Shown one piece after another: positions 11,132 through 21,279 of a DNA stretch of 64,000 bases (position 1 is the stretch's first letter; every line of letters starts with the position of its first letter). A program made the translations under genes and the position numbers. The stretch is from an uncultured Novosphingobium sp. (GTDB taxonomy: Bacteria > Pseudomonadota > Alphaproteobacteria > Sphingomonadales > Sphingomonadaceae): contig CAMPHR010000005.1 in assembly GCA_946886075.1 (NCBI GenBank), forward strand, positions 1-64,000. The letters are read 5' to 3'. The notes beneath the pieces are model-generated. The model did no database searches. It worked only from the letters and a program-made list of their open reading frames with translations, and had not been told where the DNA came from.

Positions 11132-11443
11132 ATGACGATGAAGCTTAGCAGCCTGATTGCCGGTGTGGCCGCCATCGCCGCGATGGTGGCCGTGCCTTCC
11201 TACGCGGAGGCCGGGCAGCGTGGTGAACAGGATGCCGCGCGCCGGGCGATGCTGGATGGGCAGACCATGCCTTTTTCGCTCATCAAGCGGCGGGTGGACG
11301 CAGCCATGGGAGGCGCGACCTACCTTGGCGCGGAGTTCAATCCGTCCTCCAACCGCTATCGCCTGAAATATGTGAAGGACGGCAAGGTGGTTTGGGTTGA
11401 TGCCGATGGGCGCACGGGCGATATAACGGGCTGGGCGCACTGA
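11132..11443 (+). CDS. Small secreted PepSY-like protein
   Basis: Predicted exported protein of about 103 aa. The signal peptide is MTMKLSSLIAGVAAIAAMVA ending at YAEA. The mature part contains FSLIKRRVDAAMGGATYLGAEF and YRLKYVKDGKVVWVDADGRTGDI, the pattern of a single PepSY-like repeat. No good ribosome site decides among in-frame starts at 11111 (TTG), 11120, 11132 and 11138; 11132 was chosen because it gives the best signal peptide. It lies 36 bases upstream of a response regulator and sensor kinase. PepSY proteins beside such two-component pairs are common in this lineage and may modulate the sensor; that role is inference. Confidence 0.75.
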   Translation: MTMKLSSLIAGVAAIAAMVAVPSYAEAGQRGEQDAARRAMLDGQTMPFSLIKRRVDAAMGGATYLGAEFNPSSNRYRLKYVKDGKVVWVDADGRTGDITGWAH

Positions 11444-11479
11444 CGCGCCAAAGGGCAAAATACAAAGAAACGGAGCCAT

Positions 11480-12145
11480 ATGCGTCTGCTGATCGTCGAA
11501 GATGAACCAAACCTTGGGCAACAGCTCCGCAATACGCTTGAGGGCGCGGGCTATGCCGTGGACCTGGCCGACGATGGCGAGGATGGCCACTTCCTGGGCG
11601 CGACGGAAAGCTATGACGCGGTCGTGCTGGACCTCGGCCTGCCCACGATCGATGGCCTGACGGTTCTCGATCGCTGGCGCAAGGAAGGGCGCAGCTTCCC
11701 GGTGCTGGTGCTGACCGCGCGGGACAGCTGGTCCGACAAGGTTGCCGGGCTCGACGCTGGCGCGGACGATTATCTCGCCAAGCCTTTCCAGAGCGAGGAG
11801 TTGATCGCCCGGTTGCGCGCGCTCATCCGCCGCGCGTCGGGCAACGCGTCGAGCGAGCTGATCGCGGGCGACGTGCGTCTGGACACGCGGTCGGGCAAGG
11901 TCACGCTGAAGGGTGAGCCGGTGAAGCTCACCGCGCAGGAATATAAGCTTTTGTCCTACCTTCTCCACCACAAGGGCAAGGTGGTCAGCCGGACCGAGTT
12001 GATCGAGCATATCTACGATCAGGATTTCGACCGCGATTCCAACACGATCGAAGTGTTCGTCACCCGCATCCGCAAGAAGCTGGGCGCGGACGTTATCACC
12101 ACGATACGCGGCCTTGGCTACAGCCTGGACGAGCCGGGGCGCTGA
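11480..12145 (+). CDS. OmpR/PhoB-family response regulator
   Basis: DNA-binding response regulator of 221 aa. The receiver domain occupies about residues 1-115 with the acidic pocket (EDEP at 7-10), the phosphoacceptor Asp in AVVLDLGLP (residue 51), the conserved Thr in VLTARD and Lys in YLAKPF. The C-terminal winged helix (about 125-220) has KLTAQEYKLLSYLLHHKGKV and ends IRKKLGADVITTIRGLGYSL, typical of the PhoP/QseB branch. It is followed by its probable cognate kinase after 117 bases and preceded by the PepSY-like gene. The signal and regulon are unknown. Confidence 0.9.
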   Translation: MRLLIVEDEPNLGQQLRNTLEGAGYAVDLADDGEDGHFLGATESYDAVVLDLGLPTIDGLTVLDRWRKEGRSFPVLVLTARDSWSDKVAGLDAGADDYLAKPFQSEELIARLRALIRRASGNASSELIAGDVRLDTRSGKVTLKGEPVKLTAQEYKLLSYLLHHKGKVVSRTELIEHIYDQDFDRDSNTIEVFVTRIRKKLGADVITTIRGLGYSLDEPGR

Positions 12146-12262
12146 CCCTTCAGCGGTTAGAGCACGCTACCTGTATGATTGGCCGGTTCCTTCCGCTTTC
12201 TGTAAGCGGGTAGAGACCTTCGACACCTTCGCGAACGGAAAGGGAGGTTCCGGCAGCAATCC

Positions 12263-13624
12263 ATGACCGAGACCGCCGCCCCTCCCCCGGTTCGTTCGAC
12301 CGGTTCGATCAGCCGCCGCATGATCGGCATTGCGGCGCTGTGGATCAGCATATTGCTGCTGGGCGGCGGGCTGGCGCTTGATCGCGTCCTGTCGCAGGCG
12401 ATCACTCGAAATTTCGACGATGGCCTGAATTATGTGCTGACGGCGATGATCGCGTCGGCGGAGATCGGGCCGGATGGCGAAGTGCTGTTCAACCGCCCCC
12501 TCGCCGACCAGCGTTTCCTGGAGCCCAATAGCGGGCTCTATTACCAGATCAGCGCCCGGGGTCATGAGGATTGGCGGTCGCGGTCACTGTGGGACCGGGC
12601 ACTCAGGGTGCTGCCGGAGCATGATGACCGCAGCTTCCATGCCTATGACAGCAAGCAGTTTCCGGGCGAGGATCTGCGTATCATGGAGCGGACCATCGTC
12701 CTACCCGGATCGGATACACGATGGATGTTCATGGTCGCGGCCGCCCGTGCCGGGCTGGATGATCAGATCAGGACGTTGCGATCGACATTGACGCAGAGCT
12801 TTGCGCTGCTGGCGCTGGGCCTGATCGTGCTCACGACGCTGCAGACGCTGTACGGATTGCGGCCGCTGCGCCGGGTGCGCAAGGAAATCGTGCGGATGCG
12901 CGCGGGGGAAAAGAACCGGGTGACTGACCCGATGCCATCGGAAGTGCTGCCGATGGTCGAGGAACTGAACGCCCTCCTCGCCCATAATGAGCGACAGGCG
13001 GAAGAGGCGCGGACCCATGCGGGTAACCTGGCCCATGCGCTCAAGACCCCGCTGACCGTCATCATGAATGCCGCGACGGCGCAATCGGCGGATTTGGGCG
13101 AGACGGTCATTCGGGAAGCGACCACGATGCGCCGCCAAGTGGATCATCACCTTGCCCGCGCTCGTGCGGTCGGGCGGCGGGGCGCTGCGCAGAGCCGGGC
13201 GGAAGTGTGGACGAGCCTGCAGGCGGTCGAGCGCGCGGTGCAGCGCCTTTACCCCGAAACGCGGATCGACATGGACGGCGACAAGGAGGTCGCGGTTCGC
13301 GTCGAACGGCAGGACCTTGACGAGATGCTGGGCAACCTGATCGAGAACGCGGCGAAATATGGCGGAGGGAGCGTCTTCGCCACGGTGAGCCGCGCGGGGC
13401 CCATGGTCGAAATCATGGTCGAGGATGACGGCATGGGCATCCCCCAGGAGGAACGGACCCGGATATTTGACCGAGGCGTGCGGCTGGATTCGGGTAAGCC
13501 TGGAACCGGGCTTGGCCTCGCCATCGTGCGCGATGTCGCGGAAATCTATGGCGGGTCGATCGGTATGGAGGAAAGCGAGGATCTGGGCGGGCTGCTGATG
13601 CGGTTGCGGCTGCCTGCTGCCTGA
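12263..13624 (+). CDS. Sensor histidine kinase of the PhoQ/QseC type
   Basis: Membrane sensor kinase of 453 aa, probable partner of the upstream response regulator. Two membrane helices (about residues 23-45 and 175-195) flank a periplasmic sensor region. Then come a HAMP segment (RRVRKEIVRMRAGEKNRV), the H box NLAHALKTPLTV with the phosphoaccepting His, the N box MLGNLIENAAKYGG, and the G boxes VEDDGMGIP and GTGLGLAIV. All catalytic motifs are intact. Its stop codon overlaps the ATG of the DUF454 gene by one base, so the two are translationally coupled. Confidence 0.9.
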   Translation: MTETAAPPPVRSTGSISRRMIGIAALWISILLLGGGLALDRVLSQAITRNFDDGLNYVLTAMIASAEIGPDGEVLFNRPLADQRFLEPNSGLYYQISARGHEDWRSRSLWDRALRVLPEHDDRSFHAYDSKQFPGEDLRIMERTIVLPGSDTRWMFMVAAARAGLDDQIRTLRSTLTQSFALLALGLIVLTTLQTLYGLRPLRRVRKEIVRMRAGEKNRVTDPMPSEVLPMVEELNALLAHNERQAEEARTHAGNLAHALKTPLTVIMNAATAQSADLGETVIREATTMRRQVDHHLARARAVGRRGAAQSRAEVWTSLQAVERAVQRLYPETRIDMDGDKEVAVRVERQDLDEMLGNLIENAAKYGGGSVFATVSRAGPMVEIMVEDDGMGIPQEERTRIFDRGVRLDSGKPGTGLGLAIVRDVAEIYGGSIGMEESEDLGGLLMRLRLPAA

Positions 13625-13983
13625 TGCGGCGGACGCTTTATCTTGCCGCTGGATTTCTGTCGCTGGGCCTTGGTGCACTGGGCATTTTCCTGCCGCTGCT
13701 GCCCACCGTACCCTTCATGATATTGGCGGCATTCTGCTTTGCGCGAAGCAGTCCCACGCTGGAGGCGAGACTGCTAGATCATCCCCATTTTGGGCCGCAT
13801 ATTCGGCGCTGGCGGGACAAGGGGGCGATCAGCCGCAGGGGCAAGCGTGCTGCGCTGGCAGCCTTCGCGTTCAGTGCCGTGCTGGCGCTGTTCCTTGCGC
13901 CCTTCCCCTGGTTCCTGATCCCTCTGGCGGCCGCCCTGATTGGCGGCACATGGATATGGACCCGGCCGGAGGGTGACGCCTGA
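13624..13983 (+). CDS. DUF454 (YbaN family) membrane protein
   Basis: Small inner-membrane protein of 119 aa. It shows the DUF454 pattern: an N-terminal helix with LGLGALGIFLPLLPTVPFMILAAFCFARSS cut here into GALGIFLPLLPTVPF and AFCFARSSP, then LLDHPHFGPHIRRWRDKGAI, then two hydrophobic C-terminal helices. Function of the family is not known. The one-base overlap with the sensor kinase gene (TGATG) suggests it belongs to that signalling operon. Convergent with phaZ, seven bases away. Confidence 0.85.
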   Translation: MRRTLYLAAGFLSLGLGALGIFLPLLPTVPFMILAAFCFARSSPTLEARLLDHPHFGPHIRRWRDKGAISRRGKRAALAAFAFSAVLALFLAPFPWFLIPLAAALIGGTWIWTRPEGDA

Positions 13984-13990
13984 AGCGGCG

Positions 13991-15208
13991 TCAGTTCATC
14001 GCAAGGATCATGTTGCGGACTTGCGGGAACACTTCCTTTTCCCATTTGCGGCCAGCGAAAACGCCGTAATGGCCTGCACCGATTTGCAGGTGATGACGCT
14101 TCAGATGCGGACGGAGCCCGGTGCAGAGCGCATGGGCGGCGGCCGTTTGACCGACAGCGCAAATGTCGTCCTTTTCACCCTCGACGGTGAGTAGCGCCGT
14201 CTTGCGAATGGCGCCGGGGTTGACCGGGCGGCCGCGATGCTTGAGCTCACCCTTGGCGAGCAGGGTCCGCTGGAATACGCGATCGACGGTCTCAAGGTAG
14301 AATTCGGCGGTCATGTCGAGCACCGCGAAATATTCCTGGTAGAAATCCTTGATCTTCGCCGCCTCTTCTTCCTTCCCGTCAGCGAGCAGCTGATACAGCT
14401 CGCGATGCTGGGCGCCGTGGCGTTCCAGGTTCATCGACAGAAAGGCGGACAGTTGCAGGAAGCCCGGATAGACGCGCCGTCCAGCGCCGGGATAGCGCAA
14501 CGGCACCGAGGTGATGAGGTTGCGTTCGAACCATTCGATCGGGCGCTCGTTGGACAGTTCGTTGACCACCGTCGGCGCAGCGCGCGGATCGATCGGGCCG
14601 CCCATCAATGTCATGGATCGCGGGGTTGCCGCGTCCCCATCCTCCGCCATAAGCGCGACGGCGGCGAAGGCCGGTACGCAGGGCTGGCAGACGGATAGCA
14701 TATGCGAGCCGGGGCCAAGTTCCTGCATGAAAGTGATGACATAATCGACATAATCGTCGAAGCCGAACTGCCCGGCCGACAGCGGAACGTCGCGCGCATT
14801 TTTCCAATCGGTGATGTACACATCATGGTCGCGCAGGAGCGTCCGCACGGTACTGCGCAACAAGGTCGAGAAATGACCCGACATTGGCGCGACCAGCAAT
14901 ATGCGGGGCTGCTCCGTTTCCACTTCATCCTTCGCGAAGTGAAGCAGGTTGCCGAAAGGGAGATCGAGCAGCACTTCCTCTCGCACTGCAACAAGGGCAT
15001 TGCCGCTACGGACTTCGTCCATTCCATAAGAGGGGCGCTTGTGGGTGAGACGCGCGCCTTGGAACACATCCATGAGTGCGAACATGCGGCGGGGCATGGG
15101 CCAATCGGCAACAGGACCGATTTTGTCACGCAGACCAAGGGCCAGTTCAGCACCGAAACGAGCCGGAGCCAGCATGTCCTCAAGAGCTTGATAGCCTGTG
15201 TATAGCAT
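13991..15208 (-). CDS. phaZ: Intracellular polyhydroxybutyrate depolymerase
   Basis: Mobilises stored PHB granules. The protein is related to the intracellular depolymerases of the Ralstonia PhaZ1 type: there is no signal peptide, and the nucleophile is a cysteine in SVCQPCVPAFAA (Cys174) in place of the lipase-box serine. The C-terminal region (HLKRHHLQIGAGHYGVFAGRKW) carries the conserved His of the PHB_depo_C domain. Start is ATG 15208 or 15214 (406 or 408 aa); a GTG at 15292 keeps the frame open but has no ribosome site and reads unlike the family. It is divergent from the GST gene. Confidence 0.9.
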   Translation of the reverse strand: MLYTGYQALEDMLAPARFGAELALGLRDKIGPVADWPMPRRMFALMDVFQGARLTHKRPSYGMDEVRSGNALVAVREEVLLDLPFGNLLHFAKDEVETEQPRILLVAPMSGHFSTLLRSTVRTLLRDHDVYITDWKNARDVPLSAGQFGFDDYVDYVITFMQELGPGSHMLSVCQPCVPAFAAVALMAEDGDAATPRSMTLMGGPIDPRAAPTVVNELSNERPIEWFERNLITSVPLRYPGAGRRVYPGFLQLSAFLSMNLERHGAQHRELYQLLADGKEEEAAKIKDFYQEYFAVLDMTAEFYLETVDRVFQRTLLAKGELKHRGRPVNPGAIRKTALLTVEGEKDDICAVGQTAAAHALCTGLRPHLKRHHLQIGAGHYGVFAGRKWEKEVFPQVRNMILAMN

Positions 15209-15336
15209 CGTCATAGTATGAACGGCGCCCCAAAATGTTCCCCTGGCCGATTCGGCCCCCTCCGTTCGATATACTGTTTTTGCGTATTGCACTGCATCAT
15301 GTTTGATGGAAAAACATGGCTATCGGGAGGATCGCC

Positions 15337-15993
15337 ATGGCCGCAGCGGAATTGACGATATCGAGCAAGATTTATTCCTCCTGGTCACTGCGCGGCTGGT
15401 TGCTGTGCCGACTGGCGGGATTGCGCGTCACTGAACAGATGGTTGCGCTGGAAAATCTGGAGAACCGGGCGGAGCTTTTGCTGCTGACGCCTTCCGTTCT
15501 GGTGCCGCGGCTGACGCATGAAGGGGCCAGCGTTTGGGATACGCTGGCGATCGCGGAATATCTGCACGAGCTTTATCCCAATGCAGGCATGTATCCCAAG
15601 GACCGGATGGCGCGGGCGCATTGCCGGTCGATCTCAGGCGAAATCCATTCCGGTTTTGCCAACCTGCGTTCCGCCCTGCCGATGAACCTGAAGGTCCGGC
15701 ACAAGAAGTTTCCGATTTTTTCCGGCGCCAAGCCCGACATCGAGCGGGTGCAGGCGATCTGGACCGAATGCCTCGGTTCCTATGGCGGGCCTTGGCTGTT
15801 TGGCGACAGCCCCACCGTGGCGGACGCGATGTTCGCGCCCGTGGTGCAACGCTTTCTCACTTATGCCGTGAGGTTGCAGGGCCCGGCGGCGGCTTATTGT
15901 GATACCGTCAACAGCTGGGACCTGATGCGCGAGTGGATCGAGGATGCGCGCAAGGAAGCGGACGAGGTCGAGGAGCTCGACGTCGAGTTTTGA
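15337..15993 (+). CDS. Glutathione S-transferase family protein
   Basis: Cytosolic GST-fold protein of 218 aa. Start is ATG 15337, preceded by GGGAGGA with five-base spacing; the ATG at 15316 lacks this. The N-terminal thioredoxin-fold domain has SSKIYSSWSLRGWLLCRLAG with a serine at the likely catalytic position, the cis-proline VLVPRL, and WDTLAIAEYLHE, where the usual ES pair is changed. The C-terminal helical domain has FGDSPTVADAMFAPVVQRF, the GST folding motif. The substrate cannot be read from sequence. Divergent from phaZ. Confidence 0.87.
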   Translation: MAAAELTISSKIYSSWSLRGWLLCRLAGLRVTEQMVALENLENRAELLLLTPSVLVPRLTHEGASVWDTLAIAEYLHELYPNAGMYPKDRMARAHCRSISGEIHSGFANLRSALPMNLKVRHKKFPIFSGAKPDIERVQAIWTECLGSYGGPWLFGDSPTVADAMFAPVVQRFLTYAVRLQGPAAAYCDTVNSWDLMREWIEDARKEADEVEELDVEF

Positions 15994-16009
15994 TGCTAGG
16001 CGGGCGGGA

Positions 16010-16711
16010 TTAGTTTCTTAGCTGGGCCAACCAGTCGCCGATCATCGCTCGGCCCGCCGCCACCGCTGCGGGGCCATGTTCATCATGATCGCGGCGCAGA
16101 GCAATGCCGCATTGCCGGGCGACGTCCAGATCGGCCCAGAAATGCGTGAGCCAATCATCGAAGCGCGGGTCCTCACCCATTTCGGCGTGGAATTGCAGCG
16201 CCAGAAGATTGGGGCCGCGGCGGAAGGCCTGATGCGCATAAGCATTGGTTGACGCCAGCAATTCAACGCCGCGCGGCAATTCGAAGGTGTCGCTATGCCA
16301 ATGGAGGACCGGCACATCCTGTATGTGCCGCAACGGCGAATCGGTGCCTGCTCCGTTCAGCGTGACAGGCGCGAAGCCCAGCTCCATAGCCTCGCCGGGA
16401 TAGACGCGTGCGCCCAGCGCCGCAGCGATCATCTGACTGCCAAGGCATACACCCAAGGTGGGGAGATCTTGCTCCAGCCGGGCGGCGAGTTTGCCGACTT
16501 GCACCGGAATCCAAGGATGGATGTCATGTTCATAGACGCCCATCGGCCCACCCATCATGATCAGCAGGTCGGGCGTGCAAAGGTCGACATCGGCAAACTC
16601 GGGGCTCGCCACGTCGATCCTCTCGATCTCATAGCCCGCAGCTTCGATCGGCTGGAGAAACCCGGCCGCTCCCTCTCGCGGCACATAACGGACGATGAGT
16701 GCTTTTTTCAT
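16010..16711 (-). CDS. Class I glutamine amidotransferase-like protein
   Basis: Stand-alone GATase1 protein of about 233 aa, similar to the amidotransferase half of GMP synthase but without any synthetase domain. The triad is visible: nucleophile Cys in LGVCLGSQMIA, then His and Glu in LALQFHAEMGED. The N-terminal PDLLIMMGGPMGVYE loop is the oxyanion strand. Such proteins often hydrolyse gamma-glutamyl amides of polyamines or act as unknown amidases; this cannot be decided here. The start is uncertain between ATG 16711 (MKKALIVRY) and ATG 16723. Convergent with the GST gene. Confidence 0.82.
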   Translation of the reverse strand: MKKALIVRYVPREGAAGFLQPIEAAGYEIERIDVASPEFADVDLCTPDLLIMMGGPMGVYEHDIHPWIPVQVGKLAARLEQDLPTLGVCLGSQMIAAALGARVYPGEAMELGFAPVTLNGAGTDSPLRHIQDVPVLHWHSDTFELPRGVELLASTNAYAHQAFRRGPNLLALQFHAEMGEDPRFDDWLTHFWADLDVARQCGIALRRDHDEHGPAAVAAGRAMIGDWLAQLRN

Positions 16712-16783
16712 TGCTGATGGCATGCCTAACGGATCAGCGGCACGCTCGCCACCGCAGGCTTTCTTGAGGAGGCGATAACCAGC

Positions 16784-17041
16784 CTATCGGCGACCGGGCG
16801 CCCGGGTCCGCCAGATGCGCCAGAGAGCCACGAAGCCGATCGCGCTCCAGACGATGTTGAGGACCATGGAGGGGATCGCGCCATGCCACCAGGTGTTCAG
16901 CACAAAAAAGGCGGCGCCAAGAGCGTTCATCCACTGGAACAGCGCTGAGCGGCCCGAAAGCCGCCCGGTGGACACCAGGACATAGGCGCCGAGGACGAGC
17001 AGCGCGCCGAGCCAGCCGACAAGTTCGATGAAGATGGTCAT
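16784..17041 (-). CDS. CBU_0592-like small membrane protein
   Basis: Protein of 85 aa with three hydrophobic helices: ELVGWLGALLVLGAYVLVS, a middle segment through LFQWMNALGAAFFVLNTWWH, and SMVLNIVWSAIGFVALW. The pattern (GxxLGAYxLxSxGxxxxxSxxFQxxNxxGAxxL) is that of the CBU_0592 domain, a small permease-like family with no known substrate. The frame ends with basic residues RTRAPGRR. It may be co-transcribed with the amidotransferase gene downstream. Upstream is the 267-bp inverted-repeat element. Confidence 0.8.
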   Translation of the reverse strand: MTIFIELVGWLGALLVLGAYVLVSTGRLSGRSALFQWMNALGAAFFVLNTWWHGAIPSMVLNIVWSAIGFVALWRIWRTRAPGRR

Positions 17042-17074
17042 GCGGGCAGTCCTGGAGAACGGTTGAGGTTATGG

Positions 17075-17341
17075 TTCACGCGGAGGCGCGGAGACGCGGA
17101 GGGAAATGGGGTTAGGTTGCTTTGTTCGTTGACCCTGTCGAGCCGAGCTAAGCCTGGAGTTTGTCGTGGTCTCGTCGAAACGCAACATGTTCCTGTGAAG
17201 GCAGGGAGCAAACTGAGCCGTGGGATTGGTTTTCTGCCTTCGCAGAAAGTTGGTATTTTTTGGAGACCCGGCTCGATCGGGGTTCGATGACAGCGCCAAC
17301 CTTACCCAGCTTATCTCCGCGGCTCTGCACCTCCGCGTGAA
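17075..17341. mobile_element. MITE-like element with 28-bp terminal inverted repeats
   Basis: The left end (17075-17102) begins TTCACGCGGAGG and the right end (17314-17341), read on the other strand, begins with the same 12 bases. Over 28 bases, 24 match. The 267-bp interior has no convincing gene, and base composition is less GC-rich than the flanks. It fills most of the 358-base gap between the CBU_0592-like gene and acnA. Size and ends suit a non-autonomous transposable element; no direct target duplication was evident. Confidence 0.6.
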
Positions 17342-17342
17342 C

Positions 17343-17377
17343 AAAAAAAGGCCGCCTCCTCGAGGGAGACGGCCTTT
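17343..17377 (-). terminator. Intrinsic terminator of acnA
   Basis: Read on the minus strand, AAAGGCCG-TCTCCC pairs with GGAGG-CGGCCTTT around a short loop and is followed by a run of seven T. It starts 22 bases after the acnA stop. The stem also starts with AAAGG, but the opposite strand lacks a good T tract, so it serves mainly acnA. Confidence 0.85.
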
Positions 17378-17399
17378 GATCACGTCAGCAGTCAGCCGA

Positions 17400-20069
<2,670 letters not shown>

Positions 20070-20215
20070 GAGTCGTGCGTCTCCTCGCAATGCCCGGCCA
20101 AGGGGCTAGGAGGATAACGACATTCCGCCGGCGTCTGCCTCCACATGGCGGCATCACGGGTGGCGGGATGCGCCCCAACCAATGGCCGAAGCGGGTATGT
20201 CCCTTGATGGGCGCC

Positions 20216-20243
20216 GCCATAGCGCCTGCACCCGCCAAGTCAA
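20216..20243 (-). promoter_or_regulatory. Candidate sigma-70 promoter for acnA
   Basis: On the minus strand TTGACT (20243-20238) is followed after 16 bases by TATGGC (20221-20216). The -35 fits the alphaproteobacterial TTGAC consensus well; the -10 is weaker. It lies about 150 bases before the acnA start. Confidence 0.4.
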
Positions 20244-20408
20244 TGCGAAGGCGCGAAATGAGACATGTCGCCAATCTTTATTATAGACGGCGTCCCGCGG
20301 CGCGGGATACATTGAGGTGTAATCGCGTTCTAGCAGGTGGAGCGGGTTACCATGAAAATATAGCGGGTCGCGCGCTCTGACTTAAGTTGTTCAATCGCAG
20401 TGATTTGA

Positions 20409-20423
20409 AATATCTACGATATT
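20409..20423. promoter_or_regulatory. AT-rich dyad upstream of zinc-ribbon gene
   Basis: AATATC-TAC-GATATT is a perfect six-base inverted repeat in an otherwise GC-rich region, 42 bases before the zinc-ribbon start. It could be an operator or overlap a promoter -10; no regulator can be assigned. Confidence 0.35.
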
Positions 20424-20465
20424 CTTCACTCGATGACCGATAATATGTCTGAGGAGGAAGAGACG

Positions 20466-20723
20466 ATGCGCCCAGTTTCAAGCCTCGCGACCGGCAAGTC
20501 ATTTGACCCGGCCCTAAGGGGATATATCATCCACTATCATGTTGGCGAGGCCAACCATTGTCCGAGTTGCGGCCGAAGCCAATGGATGGTCGGCCGCCTG
20601 ATGGCCGAATGCGCCTATTGCGAAACTGCGCTGCCGCTGGAGAATAATCGCGGTGTCGGCGCATGCGCGCGCTTCATACACACCAATAGTCCGATCGCGC
20701 CGGGCGATCCCGTGACCGTCTGA
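20466..20723 (+). CDS. Small protein with two CxxC knuckles (putative zinc ribbon)
   Basis: Protein of 85 aa with no signal peptide or membrane helix. The start is ATG 20466, eight bases after AGGAGG; an in-frame ATG at 20433 has no ribosome site. Two cysteine pairs, HCPSCGRSQW and CAYCETALPL, sit about 20 residues apart, the spacing of a zinc ribbon. I recognise no named family. The protein also has ACARFIHTNS near its end. Isolated transcription unit; convergent with the DUF5818 gene. Function unknown. Confidence 0.72.
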   Translation: MRPVSSLATGKSFDPALRGYIIHYHVGEANHCPSCGRSQWMVGRLMAECAYCETALPLENNRGVGACARFIHTNSPIAPGDPVTV

Positions 20724-20747
20724 CATATCATCGCTGTCGATTGGAGA

Positions 20748-20951
20748 TCAGGCGGCGGCGACACCTTCCACTTCGACTATGCCCTCTCCGGCATAATAGC
20801 CCTGCACGCGCACGCGCTTTTCCACATGGTCAACGGGCACGCGCAGCAGGACAAGGCGAAAGGTCCCGCCCAGATCACGCTGGAGCAGAAAACCGGCTTC
20901 GTCCCTTATCAGCCTGCCGGTTTCATCGACTCCAGCGCCAATCTCTATCAT
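20748..20951 (-). CDS. DUF5818-like small protein
   Basis: Protein of 67 aa: MIEIGAGVDETGRLI, GGTFRLVLLRVPVDH, then EKRVRVQGYYAGEGIVEV. This is the pattern of short beta-rich DUF5818 proteins that are frequent in sphingomonads. No signal peptide or membrane segment. It starts four bases after the stop of the DUF1328 gene and would share that gene's EcfG-type promoter, which points to a stress-related role. Function of the family is unknown. Confidence 0.7.
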   Translation of the reverse strand: MIEIGAGVDETGRLIRDEAGFLLQRDLGGTFRLVLLRVPVDHVEKRVRVQGYYAGEGIVEVEGVAAA

Positions 20952-20955
20952 GCGG

Positions 20956-21141
20956 TCAGTCTATGGCGTTCTTGATCCCTTTTCCAGCCAACAGGCCGAG
21001 AACCAGGAAGATCACGAACAGGGCGATCGCAAGGAAGAAGAGTATCTTGGCGATACCGACAAAGGTGCCAGCAGCGCCGCCGAAACCCAGGATCGCCAGC
21101 ACTGCCGCGATCACGAGTGAGATAATGGCCAAGCGGATCAT
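20956..21141 (-). CDS. DUF1328 (YtjA family) small membrane protein
   Basis: Protein of 61 aa made almost entirely of two hydrophobic helices (IRLAIISLVIAAVLAILGF and AKILFFLAIALFVIFLVLG) joined by a glycine-rich turn, as in the YtjA/DUF1328 family. The start is ATG 21141; the ATG at 21156 overlaps the GAGGGA ribosome site. Members are often stress-induced. A sequence matching the EcfG promoter consensus lies just upstream (21175-21200), giving a short leader of about 27 bases, so it is a likely general stress response target. Confidence 0.85.
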   Translation of the reverse strand: MIRLAIISLVIAAVLAILGFGGAAGTFVGIAKILFFLAIALFVIFLVLGLLAGKGIKNAID

Positions 21142-21174
21142 GATGTAATCCCTCATTGTAACAGATGATCGTTG

Positions 21175-21200
21175 AACGGATAACGCCGCTGGCCGGTTCC
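21175..21200 (-). promoter_or_regulatory. EcfG-type (general stress) promoter of DUF1328-DUF5818 pair
   Basis: On the minus strand GGAAC (21200-21196), 17 bases, then CGTT (21178-21175). This matches the published alphaproteobacterial EcfG consensus GGAAC-N16/17-CGTT exactly. It sits 33 bases before the DUF1328 start codon. Confidence 0.7.
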
Positions 21201-21279
21201 GCGCTCTTCACGGCCGGAGATTTTCGCGCACTGATCCGTTATCACGTCCGCAAGCTCCTCTCACATGTGCAGGCCATCC

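Larger units (their letters stand above)
20070..20465. other. Intergenic region, divergent acnA / zinc-ribbon gene
   Basis: This 396-base gap holds no convincing gene on either strand. It contains a candidate acnA promoter (20216-20243), a small GC hairpin near 20290-20310 (TCCCGCGGCGCGGGA) and an AT-rich dyad at 20409-20423 close to the zinc-ribbon gene. Confidence 0.6.
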
